Origin: Cupriavidus gilardii
Lineage (GTDB): Bacteria > Pseudomonadota > Gammaproteobacteria > Burkholderiales > Burkholderiaceae
DNA: 64,000 bases
Direction of reading: 5' to 3'
Assembly: GCF_008801915.1 (NCBI RefSeq)
Contig: NZ_VZOV01000001.1
Span: 310,001-374,000 of the forward strand
Below, piece by piece: positions 1-7,672 of this stretch. Under the pieces are notes generated by a model. It did not search any database. It had not been told where the DNA came from and was given only the letters and a program-made list of their open reading frames with translations. Position numbers and translations under genes: made by a program. Position 1 is the stretch's first letter; the number at the start of each line of letters is the position of its first letter.

Positions 1-220
1 GTATGGCGCCTTCGGTCCCGCCGGCATGCCGCCGGCACTGGTGACGCGCCTGAATGCCGAGATCAACAAGGTGATGCAGCTGCCCGAGGTCAAGGCCAAG
101 ATGGACGCGATCGGCGTGGAGACGACCACGTCGACGCCGCAGCAGTTCGCCCAGGTGCTGCGCCGCGATGCCGATCGCTACGGCAAGCTGATCCGCGACC
201 TGAAGATCAGCGCGGAATGA
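1..220 (+). CDS. Bug-family (TctC-like) solute receptor, C-terminal fragment
   Basis: The window opens inside this gene; only about 72 C-terminal residues and the TGA stop are present (reading frame from base 2). The remaining part (…PALVTRLNAEINKVM… and a KLIRDLKI tail) is the usual helical C-terminus of Bug receptors, the periplasmic binding proteins of tripartite tricarboxylate transporters, which are greatly expanded in Burkholderiales and bind small carboxylates and related acids. The ligand cannot be inferred. The stop overlaps the next start (ATGA, 217-220), so the two genes are probably translationally coupled. Confidence 0.85.
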   Translation, partial: YGAFGPAGMPPALVTRLNAEINKVMQLPEVKAKMDAIGVETTTSTPQQFAQVLRRDADRYGKLIRDLKISAE

Positions 221-807
221 GCGTGGGCGAAGCATCGAATCCGCGCGGCGCCGCGGCAGCGGCATTGGCCGCGCTGCGGCCGCGCTTGTCCGCGCAGCAG
301 ACGTCCGCGCTGGAGGCGGCAGTTGCCGGATCCGAACACACCGCCGTGCTGTTCGACGCGGTCGGCGCCGCCACGCTGGCGCTGCTCGGTCCCGGGCTGC
401 TGACGATCAATCTGTGGCGCCCGGACAGCCGCCAGGTGGTGCGGCAATGGTCCAGCGATCCCGCCGCCTATCCGGTCGGCGGCAGCAAGCGCAAGGGCGA
501 TACGCCGTGGGCGCGCCAGCTGCTGGAGCGCTGCGAGGTCTTCGTCGGCGAGGGCGACGCGGCGCTGGCCGAGGTGTTCGACGATATTTCGACGATCCGC
601 GCGCTCGGGCTGAGGGCAGTGGTCAATGTGCCGATCGGCGAGCGGGGTCGCTGCATCGGCACGTTCAACTACCTCAGCCCGAGGTCGGCGTGGCAGGCCG
701 ACGAGGTCGAGACGCTGCGCCAGTTGGCCAGCCTGGCCGCGCCGGCCGTGGCGCATTGCCATGCCGGGCACGCCGGCCAGGCCGAACCGCTGCGCGGCAC
801 GCGCTAG
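217..807 (+). CDS. GAF domain protein
   Basis: A 196-residue soluble protein with no signal peptide or membrane segment. Residues about 20-180 look like a single GAF fold: an amphipathic N-terminal helix, the strand LLTINLWRPDS, a central WARQLLERCEVFVG segment, and a final strand-helix region (VVNVPIGERGRCIGTFNYLSP). GAF domains bind small ligands or act as sensory modules, but here no output domain is attached. The start overlaps the stop of the upstream Bug receptor, so it may sense or modify the same substrate; that is inference. Its stop codon shares the palindrome CTAG (804-807) with the stop of the convergent gene. Confidence 0.75.
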   Translation: MSVGEASNPRGAAAAALAALRPRLSAQQTSALEAAVAGSEHTAVLFDAVGAATLALLGPGLLTINLWRPDSRQVVRQWSSDPAAYPVGGSKRKGDTPWARQLLERCEVFVGEGDAALAEVFDDISTIRALGLRAVVNVPIGERGRCIGTFNYLSPRSAWQADEVETLRQLASLAAPAVAHCHAGHAGQAEPLRGTR

Positions 808-2126
808 CTGCCGATCGGCTCCGGCGCCGGCTGCACGAAGCGCCGCGACAGCAGCGCCTCGCGCGGATGGTAGTAGCGCAAGGTCAGCGAGAAGCGGCCC
901 GCCGGCGCGGGAAGCCAGTTGGTTTCGCGTGCCGGCTCCGGGCGCGCATGCTGCAGCCACAGGTCGATGCTGCCGTCGGCGTTGACCTGCAGCCCCGGCG
1001 TACGGTCGCCGATCGTATAGCGGCCGATCGGGTTCTCGGTGAAGAAACGCCGGCCATCGGGCGCGAACTCGTACATCGACAGCGACCAGAACGCGTCGAC
1101 CGGCATCGCCGGCGGGATATGCAGCCGGTAGGCACGGGCTCCGTCCAGCCGTTCGCCGGCGGCATCGTTGACGCAGGTCGCGTAGATCGCCTCGGCGCGT
1201 TCCAGCGCACCGAGACCGATCAGCGACACATGAGCGCGGTAGGTGTAGTCCTTGCCGAAATTGCCCAGATGGTCCGGGCCCGATTGCCACGGACCCGACT
1301 CGCTGCCATTGCCGAAGCCCGGCGTGCGCGCCAGCTCCTTGCGCAGCGCCGGCAGCATCGTGCGCCACGCTTGCTGGACCGGCGCCGGCAACTGCGCGAA
1401 GACGTCGCGATGGCCCGGGCGGACGCCGACTTCGGCAAAGCCCGCCACCAGGTCTCGCTCGTCGGCAGGGACCGGATTGCGGCCCAGCACCTCATTGACC
1501 AGATCGAGATAGCGCGCCGGATCGGCCTCGTCGGGCACGGTCTTCAGCAGGCCGCCATCGCCGCCATCGGCGCCATTTCCGCCATTCCGCCGCGCCACCG
1601 GCTCGAGGCCGATCGCGTCCTGCAGCGCATGCACCGCCGGCAGGTCGTGCTCGCCATCGACCAGCAACCGGCCCAGCAGCCAGACGTCGTTGCTGGGGCA
1701 GCGTACCAGCCGCGCACCGGCCGGCGCGTCGCCGGCCCAGTCCGGCCCAGCCAGCAGAAATTCGGCCGCCCGTGTGCCCGTGGTGCGGTTGCCGATGCAG
1801 GCGAAGTTGTTGGTGAAGATGTCCAGCAGCGCGACGCTGTAGTAGCGCTCGCCCATGTCGGGCAGCCGCAGCAGCATCGGTCCGTCGTGCAGCGCCAGGT
1901 ACGACAGCGAATAGAGCGTGTCGTTGTTGGGCTGCGTCACGGTGCGGGCGCGATGGTCGAGCAGCCGGCGATAGTGCAGCAATCCATTGACGGGCACGCG
2001 GTTGCGGTTCTGCGGGTTCTGCGTGATCTGCCAGCGGACCTGAGCGAGGTCGTGCACCGGGAAGGTATAGATGAAGGCCTCGCGCAGGCGCGCGGCGAGG
2101 GCGGGATCGGTCGTGGAGTTTTCCAT
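804..2126 (-). CDS. DUF1254/DUF1214 domain protein
   Basis: A 440-residue protein with the two-domain architecture of the DUF1254 (about residues 20-150) and DUF1214 (about 310-415) family. Features seen include the N-terminal FIYTFPVHDLAQVRW region, TQPNNDTLYSLSYLAL, and the C-terminal FWSLSMYEF…ENPIGRYTIGDRT segment followed by NWLPAPAGRFSLTLRYY. Family members are often exported and of unknown enzymatic role; this copy shows no convincing signal peptide from the chosen ATG at 2126. The open frame continues far upstream through the porin gene, but that part is antisense shadow. It follows the porin by 17 bases in the same direction, so the two probably form an operon. Confidence 0.85.
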   Translation of the reverse strand: MENSTTDPALAARLREAFIYTFPVHDLAQVRWQITQNPQNRNRVPVNGLLHYRRLLDHRARTVTQPNNDTLYSLSYLALHDGPMLLRLPDMGERYYSVALLDIFTNNFACIGNRTTGTRAAEFLLAGPDWAGDAPAGARLVRCPSNDVWLLGRLLVDGEHDLPAVHALQDAIGLEPVARRNGGNGADGGDGGLLKTVPDEADPARYLDLVNEVLGRNPVPADERDLVAGFAEVGVRPGHRDVFAQLPAPVQQAWRTMLPALRKELARTPGFGNGSESGPWQSGPDHLGNFGKDYTYRAHVSLIGLGALERAEAIYATCVNDAAGERLDGARAYRLHIPPAMPVDAFWSLSMYEFAPDGRRFFTENPIGRYTIGDRTPGLQVNADGSIDLWLQHARPEPARETNWLPAPAGRFSLTLRYYHPREALLSRRFVQPAPEPIGS

Positions 2127-2143
2127 GGCTTGCGTCGTGGCGT

Positions 2144-3301
2144 CTAGAAGATGGTGCGGATGCCCAGCGAGATGCCGAGCTGCCCCTTGGCGTCGGGGCG
2201 CTTGTAGTAGACCTGCGAGGTCGCCGGCGCGTAGCCGACCGATTGCCCGTTGGGCAGGTAGCCGATGTTGTCCCAGTTCAGCGAGGCATTGCGCGCGTAC
2301 ATCATGCCGGCAAACAGGTCGGTCCGTTTTGTCAGTCGATAGTCCGCCAGCGCCAGATATTGCTGCGGATTGGCCGGGTTGACGCTGGCGCCGCCGATAT
2401 CGGCGCGCTTGACGTCGTCGTAGTACCAGGCCAGGCTCAGCCGCAGCGCGGGCGTGGTCTGCCAGTGCACGCCGGCCCAATACATGTCGTCGCGGTGCGG
2501 CAGCAGCGTCGGCGTGCCGTCGCCGGGCGCCACCGAATTGCCCCAGCGGTAGCCGGCGACGAACTTGAACGCGCCGACCTCGTAGCTGCCGGCCAGGAAG
2601 GCCCGCATGTCGCGGCCGTAGTCGCCGGAGGACGAGGCGCCCGCAGCCTGCGCGGCGTTCAGCGTCTTGACTTCGTCGTAGGCGGCCGCCACGCCGAAAC
2701 CGTTGGTGTAGTACGACACGCCGATGCCGTAGGCCGAGCCGGCCGCGAGGCTGCCGGCGCGCTCGCCGAACGACCAGTGTGTGTGCAGCGACAGCGGTCC
2801 GAACTTGCCGTGGTACTGCACCATGTTGTTCTCGCGGAAGTTCGGCCCGGCCATGCCGACCACCGGCTCGAACTCGGGCGCGTAGGCGACCGGCGTGAAG
2901 CTGCCCAGCGCCAGGAACGACGAGGTGTACTGGCGGCCGAAGGTGATGCGGCCGAGCTTGTCGTTCTTCAGGCCGACGAATGCCTGCCGGCCGAAGATCG
3001 CGTTCTGCCCCATCCGTCCATCGTCGGTGTTGAACTGGTTCTCCAGCACGAACAGCGCCTGCGTGCCGCCACCGAGCTCCTCGGTGCCGCGCAGGCCGAA
3101 GCGAGACTGCGCGATGCCCGACGAGTTGAGCATCGTGCGGGAGCCGCTGCCCGGGGCCAGCACGCCGCCGCTGACGTTCTGCGAGTTGTTGACGTACTGC
3201 ACGCTGGCGGTGACCACGCCATACAAGGTCACCGACGATTGCGCATGCGCGCCCTGCGCCATCATGCCGGCGGCCGCCGCCGTGATCCACCATCCCTTCA
3301 T
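2144..3301 (-). CDS. Outer-membrane porin (Gram-negative porin family)
   Basis: A 385-residue protein starting with a classic Sec signal peptide (MKGWWITAAAAGMMAQGAHA) and then QSSVTLYGVV, the typical first strand of betaproteobacterial trimeric porins. It carries repeated amphipathic strands, the GLRGTEELGGG turn region and a C-terminal phenylalanine (ending IRTIF), which is the barrel assembly signal. Length fits the family (350-400 residues). The ATG at 3301 is preceded by GGAGGAG at good spacing, so the longer open frame to 3382 is not used. It probably admits small solutes for the neighbouring DUF1254 protein; specificity is unknown. Confidence 0.93.
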   Translation of the reverse strand: MKGWWITAAAAGMMAQGAHAQSSVTLYGVVTASVQYVNNSQNVSGGVLAPGSGSRTMLNSSGIAQSRFGLRGTEELGGGTQALFVLENQFNTDDGRMGQNAIFGRQAFVGLKNDKLGRITFGRQYTSSFLALGSFTPVAYAPEFEPVVGMAGPNFRENNMVQYHGKFGPLSLHTHWSFGERAGSLAAGSAYGIGVSYYTNGFGVAAAYDEVKTLNAAQAAGASSSGDYGRDMRAFLAGSYEVGAFKFVAGYRWGNSVAPGDGTPTLLPHRDDMYWAGVHWQTTPALRLSLAWYYDDVKRADIGGASVNPANPQQYLALADYRLTKRTDLFAGMMYARNASLNWDNIGYLPNGQSVGYAPATSQVYYKRPDAKGQLGISLGIRTIF

Positions 3302-3547
3302 GCCGTGTCTCCTCCGCGTCTTGCGGTGTTTCGTTGCCCGCTCGCGTTTAATACGTCGTATTACGCGGGTCCGGAACACCATAGCGCCGCATCGCGATTC
3401 GAAAATCTGGGGATTACCCCGATGCGCGCGGTATGGCTTGCCTCGCGCCCGGTTTCTCGGGTTAATCCCTAGTATTAGAACGGCGCGACGCGACTATGCT
3501 GACAGCGAACCTCGCGATGGTCGCGGGGAACACGCGGGTTGCACGCA

Positions 3548-4264
3548 ATGAAGCTGAAACAGATTCGCTCGGTGATCGGCGAGGACACCGAGACCGCGGG
3601 CCGGCGCAAGGCGCCGGTGCCGGCCGCCGAGGACGAGGCCCAGGTGCCTGGCACCGCGGCCAGGATGCTGGAGATTGCCGAGCGGCTCTTTGCCGAGCAT
3701 GGCGTCGAGCAGGTGCCGCTGCGGCAGATCGTGATCGAGAGCGGGCAGCGCAATCGCTCGGCGCTGCACTACCACTTCGGCTCGCGCGAGGCGCTGGTCA
3801 GCCATCTGCTGAACCGGCGGCTGCATCAGATCAACGTGATTCGCCATCGCTATCTGGACCGGCTCGTCGCCGAGGGCCGCGACACCGATCTGCACGCCGT
3901 GGTCGAGTCCACCATCCTGCCGCTGGCCGATGCGGTGCGCGATACCGACTGGGGCCGGCACTACCTTCAGGTGCTGGCGCAGACCACGTTCAGCCCGAAC
4001 CTGCTGAAGAAGGGACTGGTCGAACGCGACGCGGTGTCGGCGCTGATCCGCGTGCGCAAGCTGGTATTCGCGCTGTGTCCGCAGGTGCCGCGCGAGGTCA
4101 TGAATCTGCGGCTGACCTGGTTCAACGACACCGTGGTCTATTCGCTGGCGCACTGGTATCGCGACCAGGGCCGACGCGGCGGCGAGCCGCCGTTGGCCGA
4201 GCTGATCGACTTCTGCGCCGCGAGCCTGAGCGCGCCGGTCAGTTCCAGCGTCGGCCGGCGCTAG
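3548..4264 (+). CDS. TetR-family transcriptional regulator
   Basis: A 238-residue regulator. An N-terminal disordered stretch of about 35 residues precedes the TetR helix-turn-helix (AARMLEIAERLFAEHG, then PLRQIVIESGQRNRSALHYHFGSREALV, about residues 36-85). The rest is an all-helical ligand-binding domain without recognisable specificity. I chose ATG 3548; a TTG at 3539 in the same frame is an alternative, and neither has a strong ribosome-binding site. It is divergent from the porin gene and 87 bases ahead of the sulfatase-like gene, so it may control either unit. Confidence 0.87.
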   Translation: MKLKQIRSVIGEDTETAGRRKAPVPAAEDEAQVPGTAARMLEIAERLFAEHGVEQVPLRQIVIESGQRNRSALHYHFGSREALVSHLLNRRLHQINVIRHRYLDRLVAEGRDTDLHAVVESTILPLADAVRDTDWGRHYLQVLAQTTFSPNLLKKGLVERDAVSALIRVRKLVFALCPQVPREVMNLRLTWFNDTVVYSLAHWYRDQGRRGGEPPLAELIDFCAASLSAPVSSSVGRR

Positions 4265-4351
4265 CCTTCTTTCCCTGGCGTTGCCCACGATGACGCTCCC
4301 TGACGGAGCGGGGCGGCGCTCGTCCTTCGTTCTGTCACAGGAGTCGTTCGC

Positions 4352-5650
4352 ATGCAGGATTTCGAAGCGCGCCCCGCCGCGCTGGCCACCGGCGACGGGG
4401 TCGAGGCCGTCGCTCCGGGCGTGTGGAAGCTGCACGGCCAGGGCCAGTCCTTCGTCGCGCGGATCGCCACGCAGACCACCACGCAGGCCGGTGCCGCCGA
4501 TGGCGATGCGCTGCTGCTGGTCGATGCCGGTCCCGGCGGCGCCATCACGCGCGGCATGATCGACGCGCTGCGCAGCGTGACCTCGCTGCCGCTGGCGGCC
4601 ATCGTCTTCAGCCACGGCCATCTCGGCTACAACAGCGGCTTGCCGCTGTGGCTCGCGCATTGCGCCGAACGCGGCGACCCCGCGCCACGTGTGATCGCCC
4701 ATGCCAACGTGCTGCCAAGGCAGGCGCGCTACCGCGCCACCATGCCGCTGCAGGAGGCGCTGGCCGAGGTGCAGTTCCGCCAGCCGCGCGGACGCCTGGC
4801 CGGCAAGCTGAGCCAGCACGCACCGAGCGAGACCTTCGCGCAGGGGCTGACCGTCGGCACCGGTCCGCGCCGCGCCGAGCTGCTGTGGGCGCCGTCGGAG
4901 ACCGACGACGCGGTCGCGGTCTGGCTCCCCGAATCGCGAATCCTGTACGGCGGCCCGGCCGTCATCGATTCGATCCCGAACATCGGCACCCCGCTGCGCA
5001 CGCTGCGGGACGCACCGCGCTGGGCGCGCACGCTGGAAAACCTGGCCGCGCTCGAACCGGAGCGCGTGGTGCGCGAGTTTGGCGCCGATCTTTGCGGCGC
5101 GCAGGCGGTCGAGGTGCTGCGCCATACCGCCAGCGCGCTGCACTGGCTGCACGACGAGGTGATCCGGCTGATCAATCAGGGCATGGACGAGCGCGAGATG
5201 CTGGCGGCGCTGCGCTATCCGGAGGAACTGTTCGGCAAGCCATGGATGCGGCCGAGCTATGGCGATCCCAGCTATATCGCGCGCGACATCTACCGCGCCG
5301 AAAACGGCTGGTGGGACCGCAACGCGACGTCGCTGCATCCGGCCCCGCCCGAGCAGGCGGCCGCGCAGATCGCCGAAGCGGTCAGCGATCACGACGCGCT
5401 GATCCGCCATGCCCAGGCGCTCGCCGACAAGGGCGAGATTCAGCTCGCGCTCCATGTGATCGACGTGCTCGCCGGCGCGCCGGGCGACACGCCCACGCTG
5501 CGGCTTGCGCGCGAACTGAAGGCCGGCTGGCTGCGGCAGCGCGCGGGGCAGGTCACCAGCTATGTATCGCGCAGCCTGTACGCGGCCTGCGCCGACAGCA
5601 TCGAACGCGGTGAGCGCCACCCGTTCAGCCAACCGCTCAGCCAACGATAG
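4352..5650 (+). CDS. Alkylsulfatase-like metallo-beta-lactamase-fold protein with altered zinc motif
   Basis: A 432-residue protein resembling class III (zinc) alkylsulfatases: an N-terminal metallo-beta-lactamase fold (about 15-230) followed by the helical alkyl-sulfatase dimerisation region (about 260-385, with DPSYIARDIYRAENGWWD). In the family the first metal motif is HxHxDH. Here it reads H88-G-H90-L-G92-Y93, so the Asp and the third His are replaced by Gly and Tyr, which argues against a normal dinuclear zinc site. The N-terminal signal peptide found in secreted SdsA-type enzymes is missing. It is 14 bases ahead of a Bug receptor gene and probably co-transcribed with it. Actual activity is uncertain. 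Confidence 0.75.
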   Translation: MQDFEARPAALATGDGVEAVAPGVWKLHGQGQSFVARIATQTTTQAGAADGDALLLVDAGPGGAITRGMIDALRSVTSLPLAAIVFSHGHLGYNSGLPLWLAHCAERGDPAPRVIAHANVLPRQARYRATMPLQEALAEVQFRQPRGRLAGKLSQHAPSETFAQGLTVGTGPRRAELLWAPSETDDAVAVWLPESRILYGGPAVIDSIPNIGTPLRTLRDAPRWARTLENLAALEPERVVREFGADLCGAQAVEVLRHTASALHWLHDEVIRLINQGMDEREMLAALRYPEELFGKPWMRPSYGDPSYIARDIYRAENGWWDRNATSLHPAPPEQAAAQIAEAVSDHDALIRHAQALADKGEIQLALHVIDVLAGAPGDTPTLRLARELKAGWLRQRAGQVTSYVSRSLYAACADSIERGERHPFSQPLSQR

Positions 5651-5664
5651 GGAGGGACAGAACG

Positions 5665-6702
5665 ATGTTGATCGACAGCAAGGGAGCGCACGGCAAGGAC
5701 GTGGACAGCGGCGCGCCGCAAGGTAGCCGGCGGCAAACGCTGCTGGCGCTGATGGCCCTGGTCGCCGCGCCGCTGGCGGCGGGGCCTGCATGGGCCGCCG
5801 ACACGTGGCCGTCGCGGCCGATCCGGCTGGTGGTGGCGTCCTCGGCGGGCAGCGGCACCGACCTGTTCGCCCGCGTCATCGCCGAACGGCTCGGCAAGCG
5901 GCTGGGACAGACGGTGGTGGTGGACAACAAGCCCGGCGCCACCGGCATCATCGGCGTCGATGCCGTCGCCAAGGCCGCGCCCGATGGCTATACGCTGCTG
6001 TTCACCTATGCGGCGTCGATCGTCATCAACCATACGCTGCAGCCCAAGCTGCCCTACGACGCGCTGCGCGACCTGGCGCCGGTGGCGCAGGTGGGCGAGG
6101 GCGGCAACTTCCTGGTGGTCACGCCGGATTTCCCCGCCCGCAACCTGCGCGAGTTCGTCGCCGCGGTCAAGGCCAGACCCGATGCCTACGACTACGGCTC
6201 GTGGGGCATCGGCTCGGGCGGACACCTGACGATGGAGGCGCTGAAGATGCAGGCCGGCCTGCGCATGCGCCACGTCCCGTACAAGGCGGTGGGGCAGGTA
6301 CTGAACGATCTGCAGGGCGGCATGATCAAGGTGGCCTTCGTCGATACCTCGTCGTCGCTGCCGCTGATCCGCTCCGGCAAGATTCGCGCGCTGGCGATCA
6401 GCGGCAGCCGCCGCGGCTCGGTTTCGCCCGAGGTCCCCACCATGCGGGAGCAGGGCTATCCGTTCGATACCAACAGCTGGTACGGCCTGTTCGCGCCCGC
6501 CGGCACGCCGGCGCCGATCGTCAAGCGGCTCAACGCCGAAATCAACGGCATGCTGGGCGACCCGCAGATCCGCGAGCGCTTCGCGCTGATGAACATGGCC
6601 AATCCGCCCGCCAAGAGCAGCGAGGCCTTCGCGGCGACGATCCGCGACGACATCAAGGTATGGGGCGAGATCATCCGGGCCAACGGGGTGACGGTCGACT
6701 GA
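5665..6702 (+). CDS. Bug-family (TctC-like) tripartite tricarboxylate transporter receptor
   Basis: A 345-residue periplasmic receptor. Residues 1-46 contain a charged N-region, a hydrophobic core (LLALMALVAAPLAAG) and a signal peptidase site near AWA. The mature start WPSRPIRLVVASSAGSGTDLFARVIAERLG and the downstream VVVDNKPGATGIIGVDAVAKAAPDGYTLL are the diagnostic Bug signatures, and the C-terminus shows the same APIVKRLNAEIN motif as the fragment at the left edge. A strong GGGAGGGA ribosome-binding site lies just after the stop of the sulfatase-like gene, so both form an operon. No TctA/TctB membrane genes are nearby, as is usual for orphan Bug receptors. The ligand is unknown. Confidence 0.92.
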   Translation: MLIDSKGAHGKDVDSGAPQGSRRQTLLALMALVAAPLAAGPAWAADTWPSRPIRLVVASSAGSGTDLFARVIAERLGKRLGQTVVVDNKPGATGIIGVDAVAKAAPDGYTLLFTYAASIVINHTLQPKLPYDALRDLAPVAQVGEGGNFLVVTPDFPARNLREFVAAVKARPDAYDYGSWGIGSGGHLTMEALKMQAGLRMRHVPYKAVGQVLNDLQGGMIKVAFVDTSSSLPLIRSGKIRALAISGSRRGSVSPEVPTMREQGYPFDTNSWYGLFAPAGTPAPIVKRLNAEINGMLGDPQIRERFALMNMANPPAKSSEAFAATIRDDIKVWGEIIRANGVTVD

Positions 6703-6819
6703 AGGCCGCCCGGCGCCCGCGGGTATGTGTCTTGCGTCGGCAATGGGAAGGGCTGCGGCGCCGCGCTGTCGCGGCAAGCCGCAGGCTGCACCCTCCACCC
6801 ATTGCAAACGGAGATGCGC

Positions 6820-7170
6820 ATGAAGGACAAATCTTCAGGGATCCCGAATCCCGTGGCCCCGCAGTCCGTCGAGTCGCTGAAGCCGGAAAAGGGTTCGTTG
6901 TCGCAGGAACGCGGGCAGAACCCGGCCGCCGAAGCCGATACGCTGCCGTCGGAAAGCAACCCGGCGGGCGGCGGCGCGCAGGGGCAGCAGGGCCAGGGCC
7001 AGAGCCAGCAGCAGGGCGGGAAGCCAGGCGAAAAGACCGGAGAAAGGTCCGGAGAACAGTCCGGCAAGAAACCGGGTCCCACGCCAAACGAGGTGATGAA
7101 CGAGCAGGTATCGCCACCGGACGAGCAGGGCGACCGGATGCAGTCGGACCGGCCGCATATCGGCGGTTGA
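6820..7170 (+). CDS. Small hydrophilic Gln/Gly-rich protein of unknown function
   Basis: I do not recognise this family. The product is 116 residues, with no signal peptide, no hydrophobic segment and a composition dominated by Gly, Gln, Pro, Ser, Glu and Lys. The middle has GQQGQGQSQQQGG and repeated GEKTGERSGEQSGKK-type units, so it is probably disordered. It ends in RPHIGG. A GGAG motif sits six bases before ATG 6820; a second in-frame ATG at 6814 is too close to that motif. Codon use fits the rest of the region. It may be a stress-type hydrophilin, but nothing proves that. Confidence 0.6.
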   Translation: MKDKSSGIPNPVAPQSVESLKPEKGSLSQERGQNPAAEADTLPSESNPAGGGAQGQQGQGQSQQQGGKPGEKTGERSGEQSGKKPGPTPNEVMNEQVSPPDEQGDRMQSDRPHIGG

Positions 7171-7230
7171 ACTCGCTCTGCTCGCACGACGGTACACCCA
7201 CTGTTCGGCGGCACTGGCGGCGGTCAACGT

Positions 7231-7337
7231 GAGTAGTAAAGTAGTCTAAATACACATTGGACTACTTTACTACTCATTTTTTTGACGCCAAGTGAGTAGC
7301 AAAGTATAATTTTTCCGAAAAATACTACTTTAGTATC
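7231..7337 (+). promoter_or_regulatory. hipBA operator region with repeated inverted sites
   Basis: Directly upstream of hipB is an AT-rich block unlike its surroundings. It contains a perfect 16-base inverted repeat (arms 7231-7246 and 7260-7275, arm GAGTAGTAAAGTAGTC, 13-base spacer), a third half-site GAGTAGCAAAGTA (7294-7306) and a fourth inverted half-site TACTACTTTAGTA (7323-7335) that ends two bases before the start codon. The last two also flank a smaller ATTTTT-CCG-AAAAAT hairpin. HipB-type antitoxins bind repeated palindromes in their own promoter, so this is the expected autoregulatory operator; the exact binding unit is inferred. Confidence 0.75.
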
Positions 7338-7661
7338 ATGCGATCATTGCCTGACATCGCCGCACTGCTCCGCAACCGCATGAAGGCGCTTTCGCTGACG
7401 CAGAGCGACCTGGGTGCGAAGACCGGCTTGGCGCGCAAAACCGTGAACTCGATGCTCAGTGGCCAGGGCGACTATAAAGTCACCACGCTACTGGCGGTTC
7501 TGGATCGCCTCGGCTATGAACTGGCCATCGTTCCTAAGGGGGCGGCGGCCGGCCTGGGGCAAGAGGGTTCCTTTACGCCAACCGCGCCAGTGGTCAAGAC
7601 CCGTGTACAGGCGGCCCGGGAGCGTCTTGCGGCGCGCAAGACGGAGGCTGACAAGTCCTAG
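7338..7661 (+). CDS. hipB: HipB-type XRE antitoxin
   Basis: A 107-residue protein with one Cro/C1-type helix-turn-helix (about residues 8-62: LLRNRMKALSLTQSDLGAKTGLARKTVNSMLSG…) followed by a basic, probably flexible tail. The family acts as antitoxin and DNA-binding autorepressor for HipA kinases. The position 11 bases before a HipA gene supports this. No Shine-Dalgarno motif precedes ATG 7338, because operator half-sites run up to the codon; translation may therefore be leaderless or weak. A second in-frame ATG at 7380 would remove the first helix and is unlikely. Confidence 0.88.
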   Translation: MRSLPDIAALLRNRMKALSLTQSDLGAKTGLARKTVNSMLSGQGDYKVTTLLAVLDRLGYELAIVPKGAAAGLGQEGSFTPTAPVVKTRVQAARERLAARKTEADKS

Positions 7662-7672
7662 GCAGGCAATTC

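Noticed and set aside
2127-3293. N-terminal extension of the DUF1254 frame across the porin gene, giving one 829-residue protein
   Set aside because: The extension is Arg/Gly/Pro-rich antisense-like sequence, and the same DNA encodes a clear porin with signal peptide in another frame on the same strand.
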